Under the pieces are notes generated by a model. The model was given only the letters and a program-made list of their open reading frames with translations, was not told the origin of the DNA and made no database searches. 64,000 bases of DNA from Neorhizobium galegae. Lineage in GTDB: Bacteria; Pseudomonadota; Alphaproteobacteria; Rhizobiales; Rhizobiaceae. Where the stretch lies: contig NZ_JAGIPH010000008.1 in the NCBI RefSeq assembly GCF_017877135.1, forward strand, positions 62,001-126,000, read 5' to 3'. Shown here one piece after another: positions 1-8,235 of this stretch (its first letter is position 1; each line of letters starts with the position of its first letter). Both the position numbers and the translations under genes were made by a program.

Positions 1-275
1 GAGCCGCGTTGCCAGTGGGCAAGATCCTGCCACAACCGCTCGCGATCCCGATGATCCTGTCCGACCAGAACCTTCTTGACGAATTTGTCGATCACATGCG
101 GGCGCACAATCTCCGATGCCGTGAAGGAATGCCCTTCGTGTCCATCTTCCGTGCGGATCGTCAGCATGGCCTGCTCCACCTGATGCGGCGGACCAGGATG
201 CGCATGGCCGGCGCTATCGGAGTGGCGGCGCGTGGTCGTGCGGAACCTTCGCACGAAGACATCGGTAATGATCAT
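1..275 (-). CDS. Enolase-superfamily (mandelate racemase/muconate lactonizing type) protein, N-terminal part; runs off the left edge
   Basis: The first 91 residues begin MIITDVFVRRFRTTTRRHSD and continue with a pattern 'VEQAMLTIRTEDGHEGHSF'. This is the capping-domain start of mandelate racemase/muconate lactonizing enzymes, which are often sugar-acid dehydratases. The ATG at 275 follows an AGGAAG ribosome site. The metal-binding barrel lies outside the window, so the substrate cannot be told. It is transcribed away from the isochorismatase-like gene at 529. The shared 250-bp interval holds a strong palindrome that may regulate one or both genes. The family call rests on the N-terminal pattern alone. 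Confidence 0.72.
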   Translation of the reverse strand, partial: MIITDVFVRRFRTTTRRHSDSAGHAHPGPPHQVEQAMLTIRTEDGHEGHSFTASEIVRPHVIDKFVKKVLVGQDHRDRERLWQDLAHWQRG

Positions 276-353
276 GAGACTTCCTGTTCACCTGCTACGA
301 CAGCCCATCACAAGCATGTCTGATAGGTTTAAGCCACAATCACTAAAAATGTC

Positions 354-372
354 AAATCTGTATTACAGATTT
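354..372. promoter_or_regulatory. 19-bp palindrome in a divergent promoter region, likely operator
   Basis: AAATCTGTATTACAGATTT is a perfect inverted repeat with 8-bp arms around ATT. It sits about 80 bp upstream of the enolase-family start (275) and about 155 bp upstream of the gene at 529. Its GT-N3-AC core is like that of GntR/FadR-type operators, although the flanking bases differ from the usual TNGTNNNACNA. No cognate regulator is visible in the window. The rest of 276-528 shows no gene. Confidence 0.5.
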
Positions 373-528
373 TCAAAATCCAGGCGCTTTGTGGATGAAG
401 TGCCGAAAAACCCGCATACCATTCCCGGCGAATGTCACTTTCAGACAATTGGCCGGAAGAACGTTCAAGACGGTGCGGGCGCCCTGCGGCATTTCCTTTC
501 CTCAGTTCAATCAGAAGGAACAGGCACG

Positions 529-1221
529 ATGTCCAGCAAGCTTCAGGTTCTCACCCCTCAGAACAGCCAGATCATCTTCATCGATCAGCAGCCGCAAATG
601 GCGTTCGGCGTTCAGTCGATCGACCGCCAGGTTTTGAAGAACAATGTTGTCGGCCTTGCCAAGGCAGCGCGCATCTTCGGCATCCCGACCACCATCACCA
701 CCGTCGAAACCGACGGTTTTTCCGGCAACACCTATCCGGAACTGCTCGCTGTCGTCCCGGACAATGACATCCTCGAACGCACCTCGATGAACTCCTGGGA
801 CGACCAGAATGTGCGCGACGCACTGGCCCGACATGCGGCCAATGGGCACAAGAAGGTCGTAGTGTCGGGCCTCTGGACGGAGGTCTGCAATACGACCTTT
901 GCCCTCTCCTGCATGAAGGACACCGATTACGAAATCTACATGGTCGCCGATGCGTCCGGCGGAACGTCCGCCGACGCGCACAAATATGCCATGGACCGTA
1001 TGGTGCAGGCGGGTGTCGTTCCGGTCACCTGGCAGCAGGTTCTCCTCGAATGGCAGCGGGACTGGGCCCGCAAGGAAACCTATGACGCCGTCACGGCGCT
1101 GGCGAAGGAGCATTCCGGCGCCTACGGCATGGGGATCGATTACGCCGTCACGCATGTGCATGGTGGCGCCGAGCGCGTCAGCCACGGCAAGCGGATCGGC
1201 CCGAGCCCCGCGGCAATCTGA
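529..1221 (+). CDS. Isochorismatase-family cysteine hydrolase (YcaC-like)
   Basis: A 230-residue protein of the isochorismatase/nicotinamidase-like fold. The early Asp of 'IIFIDQQPQMAFGV' and the Cys of 'GLWTEVC' are the expected catalytic Asp and Cys, with a Lys before the central strand. Length and motifs are closest to YcaC-type hydrolases, whose physiological substrate is unsettled. The ATG at 529 was chosen because an AGAAGGAA site lies 8 bases upstream; longer in-frame versions have no ribosome site and begin within the upstream regulatory region. A rho-independent terminator follows directly, and XapX lies downstream. Confidence 0.85.
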   Translation: MSSKLQVLTPQNSQIIFIDQQPQMAFGVQSIDRQVLKNNVVGLAKAARIFGIPTTITTVETDGFSGNTYPELLAVVPDNDILERTSMNSWDDQNVRDALARHAANGHKKVVVSGLWTEVCNTTFALSCMKDTDYEIYMVADASGGTSADAHKYAMDRMVQAGVVPVTWQQVLLEWQRDWARKETYDAVTALAKEHSGAYGMGIDYAVTHVHGGAERVSHGKRIGPSPAAI

Positions 1222-1229
1222 TCACGACG

Positions 1230-1262
1230 CCCCTGCCGATACGCCTTCGGCAGGGGATTTTT
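1230..1262 (+). terminator. Rho-independent terminator/attenuator between the isochorismatase-like gene and xapX
   Basis: CCCCTGCCGA and TCGGCAGGGG pair as a perfect 10-bp stem (1230-1239 with 1247-1256) around a 7-base loop, followed by ATTTTT. It starts 9 bases after the upstream stop codon. XapX should therefore be transcribed by read-through or from its own promoter. Confidence 0.8.
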
Positions 1263-1281
1263 CTGGGAAAGGAATGCTCGG

Positions 1282-1575
1282 ATGAAAATCTATCTGCTCT
1301 CGCTTGCGGTCGGACTTCTGGTCGGCGTCATCTACGGGCTGCTCAACGTCCGCTCACCGGCTCCACCGATCGTGGCCCTCGTCGGCCTGTTCGGCATTCT
1401 TGTCGGCGAGCAGATCGTGCCGCTCGCCAAAAATCTCTGGAGCCGGGAGCCTACCGCGGTGTCCTGGCTTCATCAGGTAAAGCCCCACATGTTCGGCCAT
1501 CTGCCGAAAGGAACACCCGTGGTCAGCGACGCGACGGCACGTCCGAAGGATCAGTCGCCCGGTCAGAGCGGATGA
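1282..1575 (+). CDS. XapX-domain small membrane protein
   Basis: A 97-residue protein. Residues 1-50 (MKIYLLSLAVGLLVGVIYGL onward, then APPIVALVGLFGILVGEQIVP) form two hydrophobic helices with the VRSPAPP linker typical of the XapX/DUF1427 family. The family's function is not established. Many members lie beside hydrolase genes, as here. The hydrophilic C-terminal tail (about 45 residues) is longer than in the shortest members. The ATG at 1282 has AAGGA 9 bases upstream. Membrane location is predicted from the helices. Confidence 0.85.
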   Translation: MKIYLLSLAVGLLVGVIYGLLNVRSPAPPIVALVGLFGILVGEQIVPLAKNLWSREPTAVSWLHQVKPHMFGHLPKGTPVVSDATARPKDQSPGQSG

Positions 1576-1770
1576 CGACACCTCACTTGAGGGGCAGAAG
1601 CGCCCTGCCCTCTCCGCATGCACGGCAATATCGGGATGCAACGGCGCCAGTGACCGCAGCGTCCATGGACATGACCATGCGGCAACCTGAACCGCGAAAT
1701 TTTCGATTGCCGATGTCAGGGGCTTTTCGGTGCGCGCTGCGCTCCCGCTGGGCCGTCTGAGGAAAACAAC

Positions 1771-1887
1771 ATGACAGTGACACCAGCAGGACAAGGCGTC
1801 CTCACCTCACCCCTCCTCCGGTTCCTGGCGCTCCTTGCCTGCGTTCTGGTTGCGGGCCTCGACACGATAATGGGAGGAAGACGATGA
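1771..1887 (+). CDS. Possible 38-residue hydrophobic small protein, coupled to the MFS gene
   Basis: ATG at 1771 with a GAGGA ribosome site at 1759-1763 opens a 38-codon frame. It has one hydrophobic stretch (LLRFLALLACVLVAGL) and ends in a TGA that overlaps the ATG of the MFS gene (ATGA at 1884-1887). The ribosome site and stop-start overlap suggest real translation, either as a small membrane peptide or as a leader that couples translation. I recognise no family. It could also be the surviving end of a decayed gene, since 1576-1770 holds no recognisable coding sequence. Confidence 0.4.
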   Translation: MTVTPAGQGVLTSPLLRFLALLACVLVAGLDTIMGGRR

Positions 1888-3497
1888 CCGTTTCCAAATC
1901 CACCGGCGGCAGCTTTGCGCCGCTTCGCCAACCGGTATTTGCCGTCCTCTGGGCGGCGACCGTCCTTGGCAATACCGGCAGCTTCATGCGCGATGTCGCC
2001 AGTTCCTGGCTGATGACCGATCTTTCGGCCGCACCGGCCGCCGTCGCCATGGTCCAGGCAGCCGGCACGTTGCCGATCTTTCTGCTGGCCATTCCAGCCG
2101 GCGTGCTGACGGATGTTCTCGACCGGCGCAAGTTCCTGATCACCATCCAGCTGCTGCTGGCGAGTGTCAGCGTCACGCTGATGATCCTCTCCCATACGGG
2201 TCTGCTCTCCGTCAGTTCCCTTGTCGGGCTGACCTTCCTCGGCGGCATCGGCGCCGCGCTGATGGGGCCGACATGGCAGGCCATCGTGCCGGAACTCGTG
2301 TCGCGGCAGGAGGTGAAGAGTGCGGTTGCCCTGAATTCGCTCGGTATCAACATCGCCCGCTCGATCGGGCCGGCCGTCGGCGGTCTGCTGCTTGCGGCCT
2401 TCGGGGCGGCCGTGACCTATGGGGCCGATGTCGCAAGCTATATCGTTGTGATCGCAGCCCTCGTCTGGTGGCCGCGCGCCAAAGATGCCGACGATACCCT
2501 GTCGGAGGGGTTCTTCGGCGCCTTTCGCGCGGGGCTTCGCTATACACGGGCAAGTCGTCCGCTGCATGTGGTGCTGCTGCGCGCCGCCATCTTCTTTTGC
2601 TTTGCGAGCGCCGTCTGGGCGCTTCTGCCGCTTGCCGCAAGGCAGCTCCTCAACGGTGACGCCGGCTTTTACGGCCTTCTTCTCGGTGCGGTCGGCGCCG
2701 GAGCGATCGGTGGTGCGCTTGTGATGCCACGCCTGCGCGAGCGTCTTGATGCCGATGGGCTGCTGCTGGGTTCGGCGATCGTCACGGCGCTTGTCATGGC
2801 GATCCTCTCCCTGTCACCGCCACAGTGGCTGGCCATTCTCGTCCTGCTCTTCCTCGGCGCGGCCTGGATCACCGCGCTCACCACCTTGAATGGCGCAGCG
2901 CAGGCCCTGCTGCCAAACTGGGTGCGCGGGCGCGGCCTTGCCGTCTATCTGATGGTGTTCAATGGTGCGATGACGGCAGGAAGCCTTGGATGGGGTGCCG
3001 TCGGCGAAGCGGCAGGCGTGCCGGCAACCTTGCTGATCGCGGCTGCTGGACTGCTTGCGGCCGGCATTCTCATGAACCGGGTCAAGCTTCCGGCCGGCGA
3101 GCCTGATCTGGTGTCATCCAACCACTGGCCCGAACCGCTTGTCGCCGAGCCCGTCGCACACGATCGCGGCCCGGTGCTTATCCTGATCGATTACCATGTG
3201 GGAAAGCACAACCGGTCGAAATTCCTGCATGCGCTCCATGGCCTGTCCTTTGAACGGCGCCGCGATGGCGCCTATGGCTGGGGCGTGACGGAAGATGCGG
3301 CGGACCCGGAAAAGATCACCGAATGGTTCATGGTGGAATCCTGGGCGGAACATCTGCGTCAGCACCGGCGCGTGTCGAAAGCCGATGCTGATTTGCAGTC
3401 AACGGTTCTGCAGTTCCACTCGGGCGATGAAAAGCCGCTCGTGCGGCACCTCATCTCGATTGCGGGACGCGAATCCTGGGATGGAGGTGCCACCTGA
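1884..3497 (+). CDS. MFS exporter (MFS_3/EntS-like) with C-terminal antibiotic-biosynthesis-monooxygenase-like domain
   Basis: A 537-residue inner-membrane protein. Residues 1-400 carry about a dozen hydrophobic helices with the DRRKFL loop and the 'NIARSIGPAVGGLLL' pattern of MFS_3 transporters, a family that includes the enterobactin exporter EntS. Residues 430-530 ('PVLILIDYHVGKHNRSKFLHAL ... FMVESWAEHLRQHRRVSKAD', given with a gap) look like a dimeric alpha/beta-barrel monooxygenase-like domain, a fusion known in this MFS group. It is translationally coupled to the small frame upstream. Export of a small toxic compound is inferred; the substrate is unknown. Confidence 0.85.
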   Translation: MTVSKSTGGSFAPLRQPVFAVLWAATVLGNTGSFMRDVASSWLMTDLSAAPAAVAMVQAAGTLPIFLLAIPAGVLTDVLDRRKFLITIQLLLASVSVTLMILSHTGLLSVSSLVGLTFLGGIGAALMGPTWQAIVPELVSRQEVKSAVALNSLGINIARSIGPAVGGLLLAAFGAAVTYGADVASYIVVIAALVWWPRAKDADDTLSEGFFGAFRAGLRYTRASRPLHVVLLRAAIFFCFASAVWALLPLAARQLLNGDAGFYGLLLGAVGAGAIGGALVMPRLRERLDADGLLLGSAIVTALVMAILSLSPPQWLAILVLLFLGAAWITALTTLNGAAQALLPNWVRGRGLAVYLMVFNGAMTAGSLGWGAVGEAAGVPATLLIAAAGLLAAGILMNRVKLPAGEPDLVSSNHWPEPLVAEPVAHDRGPVLILIDYHVGKHNRSKFLHALHGLSFERRRDGAYGWGVTEDAADPEKITEWFMVESWAEHLRQHRRVSKADADLQSTVLQFHSGDEKPLVRHLISIAGRESWDGGAT

Positions 3498-3508
3498 TAA
3501 ACCATCCA

Positions 3509-3529
3509 CTATTGCAAAAATCGCAATAG
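3509..3529. promoter_or_regulatory. Inverted repeat CTATTGC-N7-GCAATAG downstream of the MFS gene
   Basis: Perfect 7-bp arms around AAAAATC, 12 bases after the MFS stop. It may be a weak transcription end signal, but it has no T-run and sits in an AT-rich stretch that also looks like a promoter for the hydrolase gene at 3755. An operator role is equally possible. Confidence 0.35.
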
Positions 3530-3543
3530 ACTTGGAATAAATA

Positions 3544-3557
3544 TTTCACTTGTGAAA
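3544..3557. promoter_or_regulatory. Palindrome TTTCACTTGTGAAA upstream of the alpha/beta-hydrolase gene
   Basis: Perfect 6-bp arms around TT, about 200 bp upstream of the start at 3755, within AT-rich sequence unlike the flanking genes. It is a candidate regulator site. The nearby AraC protein is not obviously the partner, because AraC sites are usually direct repeats. Confidence 0.35.
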
Positions 3558-3754
3558 ACCTCTGCCGGCCGCACTATGCCTGCAGACACACAAACACAAG
3601 ACGAAGATCGCTTCCAGGCGCCGGAGCCGATATGCCGCCCACGCGTTGACGCAGTGCCCTGCCTGTAGGCGCTATCGTCACTGCAAGCGTGGCACTTCCG
3701 ATCCGGACCATCACCGCAGCATCCTCAACCCTTAGAACGACAGGAGAAAAGACC

Positions 3755-4591
3755 ATGGGCTTCGTTACCACTGCAGACGGCACTGAAATCTTCTACAAGG
3801 ACTGGGGTCCCAAAGATGCTCAGCCGATCGTATTTCACCACGGCTGGCCGCTCTCATCCGACGATTGGGATGCGCAGATGCTGTTCTTCCTCTCCAAGGG
3901 TTTTCGCGTTGTCGCCCATGACCGCCGTGGCCATGGCCGCTCCACCCAGGTCGCGGACGGTCACGACATGGACCACTATGCCGCCGATGCCTTCGCTGTT
4001 GTTCAAGCGCTCGACCTCAAGAACGCGGTTCACATCGGCCATTCGACCGGCGGTGGCGAGGTTGCCCGCTATGTGGCAAAGCATGGCGAACCGGCCGGAC
4101 GCGTGGCGAAGGCCGTTCTCGTTTCTGCAGTCCCACCGCTGATGCTGAAGACCGCAGCCAACCCGGAGGGCCTGCCGATTGAGGTGTTCGACGGCTTCCG
4201 TTCCGCTCTTGCGGCCAACCGGGCCCAGTTCTTCCGCGACGTCCCCGCCGGCCCCTTCTACGGCTTCAACCGCGAAGGTGCCACGGTCCATGAAGGTGTA
4301 ATCCAGAACTGGTGGCGCCAGGGCATGATGGGCGGTGCAAAGGCCCATTACGACGGCATCAAGGCCTTTTCGGAAACGGACCAGACCGAGGATCTGAAGG
4401 CGATCGGCGTGCCGACCCTCATCCTGCATGGCGAGGACGACCAGATCGTGCCGATCGCGGATTCCGCCCACAAGGCCATCAAGCTCTTGAAGAACGGGAC
4501 GCTGAAGACCTATCCGGGCTTTTCGCATGGCATGCTGACCGTCAACGCCGACACGCTGAACGTCGACCTCTTGTCGTTCATCAAAGGCTGA
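3755..4591 (+). CDS. Alpha/beta hydrolase of the cofactor-free haloperoxidase/perhydrolase type
   Basis: A 278-residue alpha/beta hydrolase. The nucleophile Ser lies in 'GHSTGGGEVARYV', the acid Asp in 'LHGEDDQIVP' and the His in 'GFSHGM' near the end. The opening 'GTEIFYKDWG ... VFHHGWP' is characteristic of the chloroperoxidase-like subgroup. These enzymes hydrolyse esters and can form peracids; the natural substrate is usually unknown. No signal peptide, so cytoplasmic. The ATG at 3755 follows AGGAGAAA; longer versions have no such site. It is convergent with the AraC-like fragment gene at 4671. Confidence 0.88.
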   Translation: MGFVTTADGTEIFYKDWGPKDAQPIVFHHGWPLSSDDWDAQMLFFLSKGFRVVAHDRRGHGRSTQVADGHDMDHYAADAFAVVQALDLKNAVHIGHSTGGGEVARYVAKHGEPAGRVAKAVLVSAVPPLMLKTAANPEGLPIEVFDGFRSALAANRAQFFRDVPAGPFYGFNREGATVHEGVIQNWWRQGMMGGAKAHYDGIKAFSETDQTEDLKAIGVPTLILHGEDDQIVPIADSAHKAIKLLKNGTLKTYPGFSHGMLTVNADTLNVDLLSFIKG

Positions 4592-4619
4592 TGATCGGCT
4601 GAATGCCCCTTTCGAAGCA

Positions 4620-4652
4620 CCACCTGCAGACGGTCGCACCTTCCGCAGGTGG
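4620..4652. terminator. Possible bidirectional terminator between convergent genes
   Basis: CCACCTGC and GCAGGTGG form a perfect 8-bp inverted repeat with a 17-base loop, in the 79-bp gap between the hydrolase stop and the stop of the AraC-like gene. There is no clear T-run on either side, so it may act through Rho or only protect transcript ends. Confidence 0.35.
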
Positions 4653-4670
4653 CCTCCCGGCCTTAAAAAT

Positions 4671-5285
4671 TCAGTCTGCGCCGGGACCTTTCGCACGACG
4701 CGCCCGCACCGTGATCGGTTGATCGGGTTCCGACAGGGGCCGGATTGGAGGCTGCCCGTAGCGGTGTGCCAGATGCGCGACCATGGCGAGTCCGACATGG
4801 GGAAGAAGAACGTCTTTGACTTCATCGGGCAAGTCGAACATCGGCAGGAGCGCCGAACCCAGGTTCCAGATCACCGGGTCCTCCGACCCGCGACAGGTTT
4901 GGAGGTAATCGACAAGTGGTTCTCCCGCCTCTCGGCTGAGTTCAACGAAATGCGCGCTCGGAATATGGAAGGCCAGTGCGTCAAGATATCCCCGAACGGA
5001 GATGCTCGCGCCGCCTTTCAGGCTGACCAGGCAGATCGTTCCTTTCTCATAGGTCTTCAACGGCGACGGTGGGCGGTCCGGCCAGAGATCGGAATGCTGA
5101 ACATCGACGAGATACAGCATCACCAGAAAGGCATCCTCTGGCGGAAGGACAACCGGAGCGTCATCGTCCTCGTACACGCGTTCCAGATGGACGACCGAGA
5201 GTTGCGCATCCTGTAGCGGCCTGACGACCAGTGTTCTTGCCGATTGTATACCGAAACCTGCCGCAATTCTGTCGCATGCTGTCAA
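4671..5285 (-). CDS. AraC-type sensor domain lacking the DNA-binding domain (truncated regulator)
   Basis: A 204-residue protein matching in layout the N-terminal two thirds of the AraC regulator at 5477: compare 'ALLPMFDLPDEVKDVLLPHV ... HRYG' with 'ALMPALERPKEASALFVGQM ... QRYG'. Where the AraC HTH pair should begin it has only a short polar tail (PPIRPLSEPDQPITVRARRA) and stops. Only 79 bp remain before the next gene, so there is no room for a lost HTH in another frame. The start is a TTG at 5285 with GAGGA 7 bases upstream; there is no suitable in-frame ATG. It may be a decaying regulator or a dimerising modulator. Confidence 0.65.
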   Translation of the reverse strand: MTACDRIAAGFGIQSARTLVVRPLQDAQLSVVHLERVYEDDDAPVVLPPEDAFLVMLYLVDVQHSDLWPDRPPSPLKTYEKGTICLVSLKGGASISVRGYLDALAFHIPSAHFVELSREAGEPLVDYLQTCRGSEDPVIWNLGSALLPMFDLPDEVKDVLLPHVGLAMVAHLAHRYGQPPIRPLSEPDQPITVRARRAKGPGAD

Positions 5286-5476
5286 GCCGCCATCCTCAAT
5301 CGTTTGACCCGGACTGATTGTTCAGCCAAAATGGTTCCGCATCCAAGATTGTCCTATCGTTCATTCCAGTTTCGATCTTGTCGAAAAGCATCGTGATCGC
5401 CTGAATTTGCCAGCACGCACAGGCTGGAGGCAGCCGACAAGATCAAACGGATGGCGTCGCGCCGTGTGGAGGCCAC
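5286..5476. promoter_or_regulatory. Divergent promoter region between the two AraC-type genes
   Basis: A 191-bp gene-free interval from which the truncated AraC-like gene is read leftward and the full AraC gene rightward. Each start has a good ribosome site (GAGGA and GGAGG). I see no strong palindrome or repeat, and no clear -35/-10 pair that I would call. Confidence 0.5.
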
Positions 5477-6385
5477 ATGAAAGAAACCGTCGTGGACCAA
5501 AATCCCGTGAAGACTGCCACGGATGCGTTCGGCTGTACGCTGAAGCAATTGTCGATGGATCAATCCATGTCGACCACAGACATGGCGATCTTTCGAAAAG
5601 GAACGTCAGGCGACAAGCTGGATCAGGTCAAGACGCCCGCAAGCGATCGAGGCTTTGTTCTCGGGGTCTCCACGCTCGGCGGCCACAAGCGGCAGATTTT
5701 CCACAAACACCACATGACGAGCCACATCTTCACCGAAAGCTCGATCTATCTTCGCGACCTCTCCGAAGCCTACAAGGCCGATCTGCACAGTTCCTTCGAT
5801 TTCCTGCTGTTCGAAATATCGCCCGCCTCGCTGATGAAGTTTGCCGAAGAGGCCGAACTTCCGGGTGTAAACTCGCTGTCTGCCGAAACCGCATCCAAGG
5901 ATCTCGTCCTTTCCAATCTGGCGCGGGCGCTGATGCCGGCACTGGAGAGACCGAAGGAGGCAAGTGCGCTGTTTGTCGGGCAGATGACCACGGCCATCGG
6001 AACCTATCTTGTGCAACGGTATGGCGGACGGGCCGCGGTGGACGCGGTCCGGGCAGGAATGCTGTCGCGCAGCCATGAAGCGCTTGCCAAAAACATGCTG
6101 ATTGAGAACCTGGGCGGCGAAATCTCCATTGCGGACGTGGCACAGGCCTGCAATCTGTCGCGAGGCTATTTCATCCGCGCCTTTCGGGAAACAACCGGGA
6201 TGACACCGTATCAATGGCTTCTCGGCGAACGGGTAAGGCGTGCCCAGAAATTGCTGCAGGCATCGGACACGCCGCTTGTCGAAGTGGCCATGGCCTGCGG
6301 CTTCGCCGACCAGAGCCATTTTACCCGGGTGTTTTCGACGCTGGTCGGCGCATCGCCCGGCAACTGGCGGCGAAACGCACACTAG
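5477..6385 (+). CDS. AraC-family transcriptional regulator
   Basis: A 302-residue protein. Residues 1-190 form the ligand-sensing/dimerisation half. Residues 200-300 hold the AraC DNA-binding domain with two HTH motifs ('GGEISIADVAQACNLSRGYF' and 'TPLVEVAMACGFADQSHFTR'), ending in the usual 'G.SPGNWRR'. The ATG at 5477 follows GGAGG. It lies between the hydrolase and the RND efflux operon in the same direction as the latter, 461 bp upstream, so efflux or hydrolase control is plausible but not shown. Confidence 0.9.
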   Translation: MKETVVDQNPVKTATDAFGCTLKQLSMDQSMSTTDMAIFRKGTSGDKLDQVKTPASDRGFVLGVSTLGGHKRQIFHKHHMTSHIFTESSIYLRDLSEAYKADLHSSFDFLLFEISPASLMKFAEEAELPGVNSLSAETASKDLVLSNLARALMPALERPKEASALFVGQMTTAIGTYLVQRYGGRAAVDAVRAGMLSRSHEALAKNMLIENLGGEISIADVAQACNLSRGYFIRAFRETTGMTPYQWLLGERVRRAQKLLQASDTPLVEVAMACGFADQSHFTRVFSTLVGASPGNWRRNAH

Positions 6386-6846
6386 CGCCTTCCAAGTTTT
6401 ACGGAAGCGTATCCAGTGTTCCCGCGGTAATTCTCGCACCTGATCTGGTTGATATGACGATCGGGATCGACACCATGCGCGCGACAAGGTCGCTCCGCAC
6501 CATCCGCGTCTCGGCATGCCTGCTGCAGTTCCTCAATGTCGAGCTATCCTTCGGGCGCTCTTCGAAGGCGCAAGTGTCGAGGCATGCAATCTTGATGTGC
6601 AAGCCCAGTCCAAATCAAGACGGCCCATCCACCGGACGGCCCAGAACGAATTGGATGTCAGGGCACTATCGACGAGACTAAACAGGCCAATCAATGTCGG
6701 CCTACATTACTTTCTTGTAAGTGGTTTTTTTTAAAACTTGTGTTTGGTTGGTCGTCTGCCCATCAGGGAGCAAGGTTTCCTGATGCCAGTGCGCATGCAT
6801 CTTAACATGCACGCATCTTCTCCATACCTCGCTTGAGCGGTCGCCG
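6386..6846. other. 461-bp intergenic region upstream of the RND operon
   Basis: No convincing gene: the short frames on both strands lack ribosome sites and family resemblance. The right half is AT-rich, with a T8 run near 6724-6733, and contains the hairpin at 6761-6785. It probably holds the promoter and leader of the efflux operon. The left half, 6386-6690, may be decayed coding sequence but I could not identify it. Confidence 0.4.
6761..6785. promoter_or_regulatory. Inverted repeat in the leader of the efflux operon
   Basis: CATCAGG and CCTGATG (7 bp, extendable by a G-T and an A-T pair) flank an 11-base loop, about 60 bp upstream of the adaptor start at 6847. It could be an operator or an mRNA hairpin. 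An imperfect GCATG/CATGC repeat follows at 6793-6810. Confidence 0.4.
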
Positions 6847-8235
6847 ATGAAAAGAAGTACGAAGATCACCCTGTTCGGCCTCGTGCTTGCCGGCTGCGGA
6901 ATTGTCTATGCCGCTCGACTGCCGCAGGTGCAAACGCAGGTCCAGGCCATCACCGGCACCTGGTTCGGGACGAAGCAGAACGACCGCCAGAGCGGGCGCG
7001 ACCGCGCCATCCCCGTTGTCGCCGCAACGGCTGCAATCGCTGATGTGCCCGTCTACGTCACCGGCGTTGGCAGCGTGAAGCCATTGAATACGGTGGTCGT
7101 GCAGCCGCAGGTGAGTGGGCGCATTACCCGCATCGCCTTCCAGGAGGGGCAGGATCTCAAAGAGGGCGACCTGATCGCCACGCTCGACGATGCGCTTTAC
7201 AAGGCCCAGCTTGACCAGGCGATCGGCAAGAAGGCGCAAGACGAGGCACAGCTCAACTATGCTGTCCTGGAAATGCAACGCCTGCAGCGCCTGATGGGCA
7301 ATTCCGCGACCACGCAGCAGCAGCTCGACAACCAGGTGGCGCTTGCCGCGCAATACAAGGCGCAAGTCCAGTCGGACCAGGCCTCCATCGAGGCCGCTCA
7401 GGCGCAGCTGAACTACACGGTGATCAGGGCGCCGATCAGTGGCCGCACGGGCATCCGTGCCGTCGATGTCGGCAATATCGTTTCGACGGGCGACGCGAAC
7501 GGCATCGTCACCCTCTCGCAGATCCGGCCTATCACCATTCTGTTCTCCGTTCCCCAACAGGATCTTGTCCGTGTCAACGCCGCCAATGCGAGAGGACCAC
7601 TTGCCGTCGATGCCCTCGGCGACGACGGCAAGACGGTGGTGGCGAAGGGCAGACTGATCGTCGTGGACAATCAGGTCGACACCACCACCGGAACGGTTCG
7701 GTTGCGGGCCGAATTTCCCAATGACACCCTGCAGCTATGGCCGGGCGCCTTCGTCAATGCGCGGCTTCTGGTCGAGACGAAGAAGAATGTGGTGACGGTT
7801 CCCTCCGCCGCCGTGCAGCGCGGCCCGGGCGGCACCTATGCCTATATCGTCGGGGACGACCAGAAGGTCAGATTGCAGGCGATTACTGTCGGCCTGCAGG
7901 ATGACCAGACCGCCGTGATCGACAAAGGGCTGTCGGCGGGCGAAAAGGTCGTCACAACCGGCTTCGCCCGGCTGGAGGACGGCGCGCAGGTGCGCGTTTC
8001 GACGCCGGAAGAGGCAGACCCCGCCAATATCGCAGTGCCGCTTACCGATGACCAGAAGCCGCGCGGCCAAAGACGCGGCGGCAACCGCGGCAATGGCCAG
8101 AACAAACAGCCGCCGCGCGATGCGGGCGCTGAGCATCCCGCGGCAGCACAACCCGGCGCGCCCGGTTCTCCAGCGCCTGCCGAAGCCGAAAAACCCTCAG
8201 CGGACGCAAAGCCCTCGGCTGGCGTGTCCAGATGA
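6847..8235 (+). CDS. RND efflux periplasmic adaptor (MdtA-like membrane fusion protein)
   Basis: A 462-residue membrane-fusion protein. After a hydrophobic N-terminus with a possible lipobox (LAGC, Cys17) come the barrel and lipoyl segments ('VYVTGVGSVKPLNTVVVQPQ', 'GRITRIAFQEGQDLKEGDLI'), a coiled-coil hairpin (about residues 115-180, Gln/Ala rich) and the matching 'NYTVIRAPISGRTGIR'. The last 65 residues are a disordered Gly/Pro/Ala/Lys tail. It would link the RND pumps to an outer-membrane channel, which is not encoded here. The stop overlaps the next start (ATGA). The ribosome site is weak (GAGCGG). Confidence 0.9.
   Translation: MKRSTKITLFGLVLAGCGIVYAARLPQVQTQVQAITGTWFGTKQNDRQSGRDRAIPVVAATAAIADVPVYVTGVGSVKPLNTVVVQPQVSGRITRIAFQEGQDLKEGDLIATLDDALYKAQLDQAIGKKAQDEAQLNYAVLEMQRLQRLMGNSATTQQQLDNQVALAAQYKAQVQSDQASIEAAQAQLNYTVIRAPISGRTGIRAVDVGNIVSTGDANGIVTLSQIRPITILFSVPQQDLVRVNAANARGPLAVDALGDDGKTVVAKGRLIVVDNQVDTTTGTVRLRAEFPNDTLQLWPGAFVNARLLVETKKNVVTVPSAAVQRGPGGTYAYIVGDDQKVRLQAITVGLQDDQTAVIDKGLSAGEKVVTTGFARLEDGAQVRVSTPEEADPANIAVPLTDDQKPRGQRRGGNRGNGQNKQPPRDAGAEHPAAAQPGAPGSPAPAEAEKPSADAKPSAGVSR

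Noticed and set aside
16..1185. Long antisense frames over the isochorismatase-like and other genes
   Set aside because: In GC-rich DNA the opposite strand of real genes is often open. These frames are His/Arg/Asp-rich, without ribosome sites, and the sense strand carries the clear family motifs.
1572..1760. A 62-codon rightward frame overlapping the xapX stop
   Set aside because: No ribosome site beyond a weak GAGCGG, low-complexity Arg/Pro composition and no family likeness. Probably non-coding or decayed sequence.
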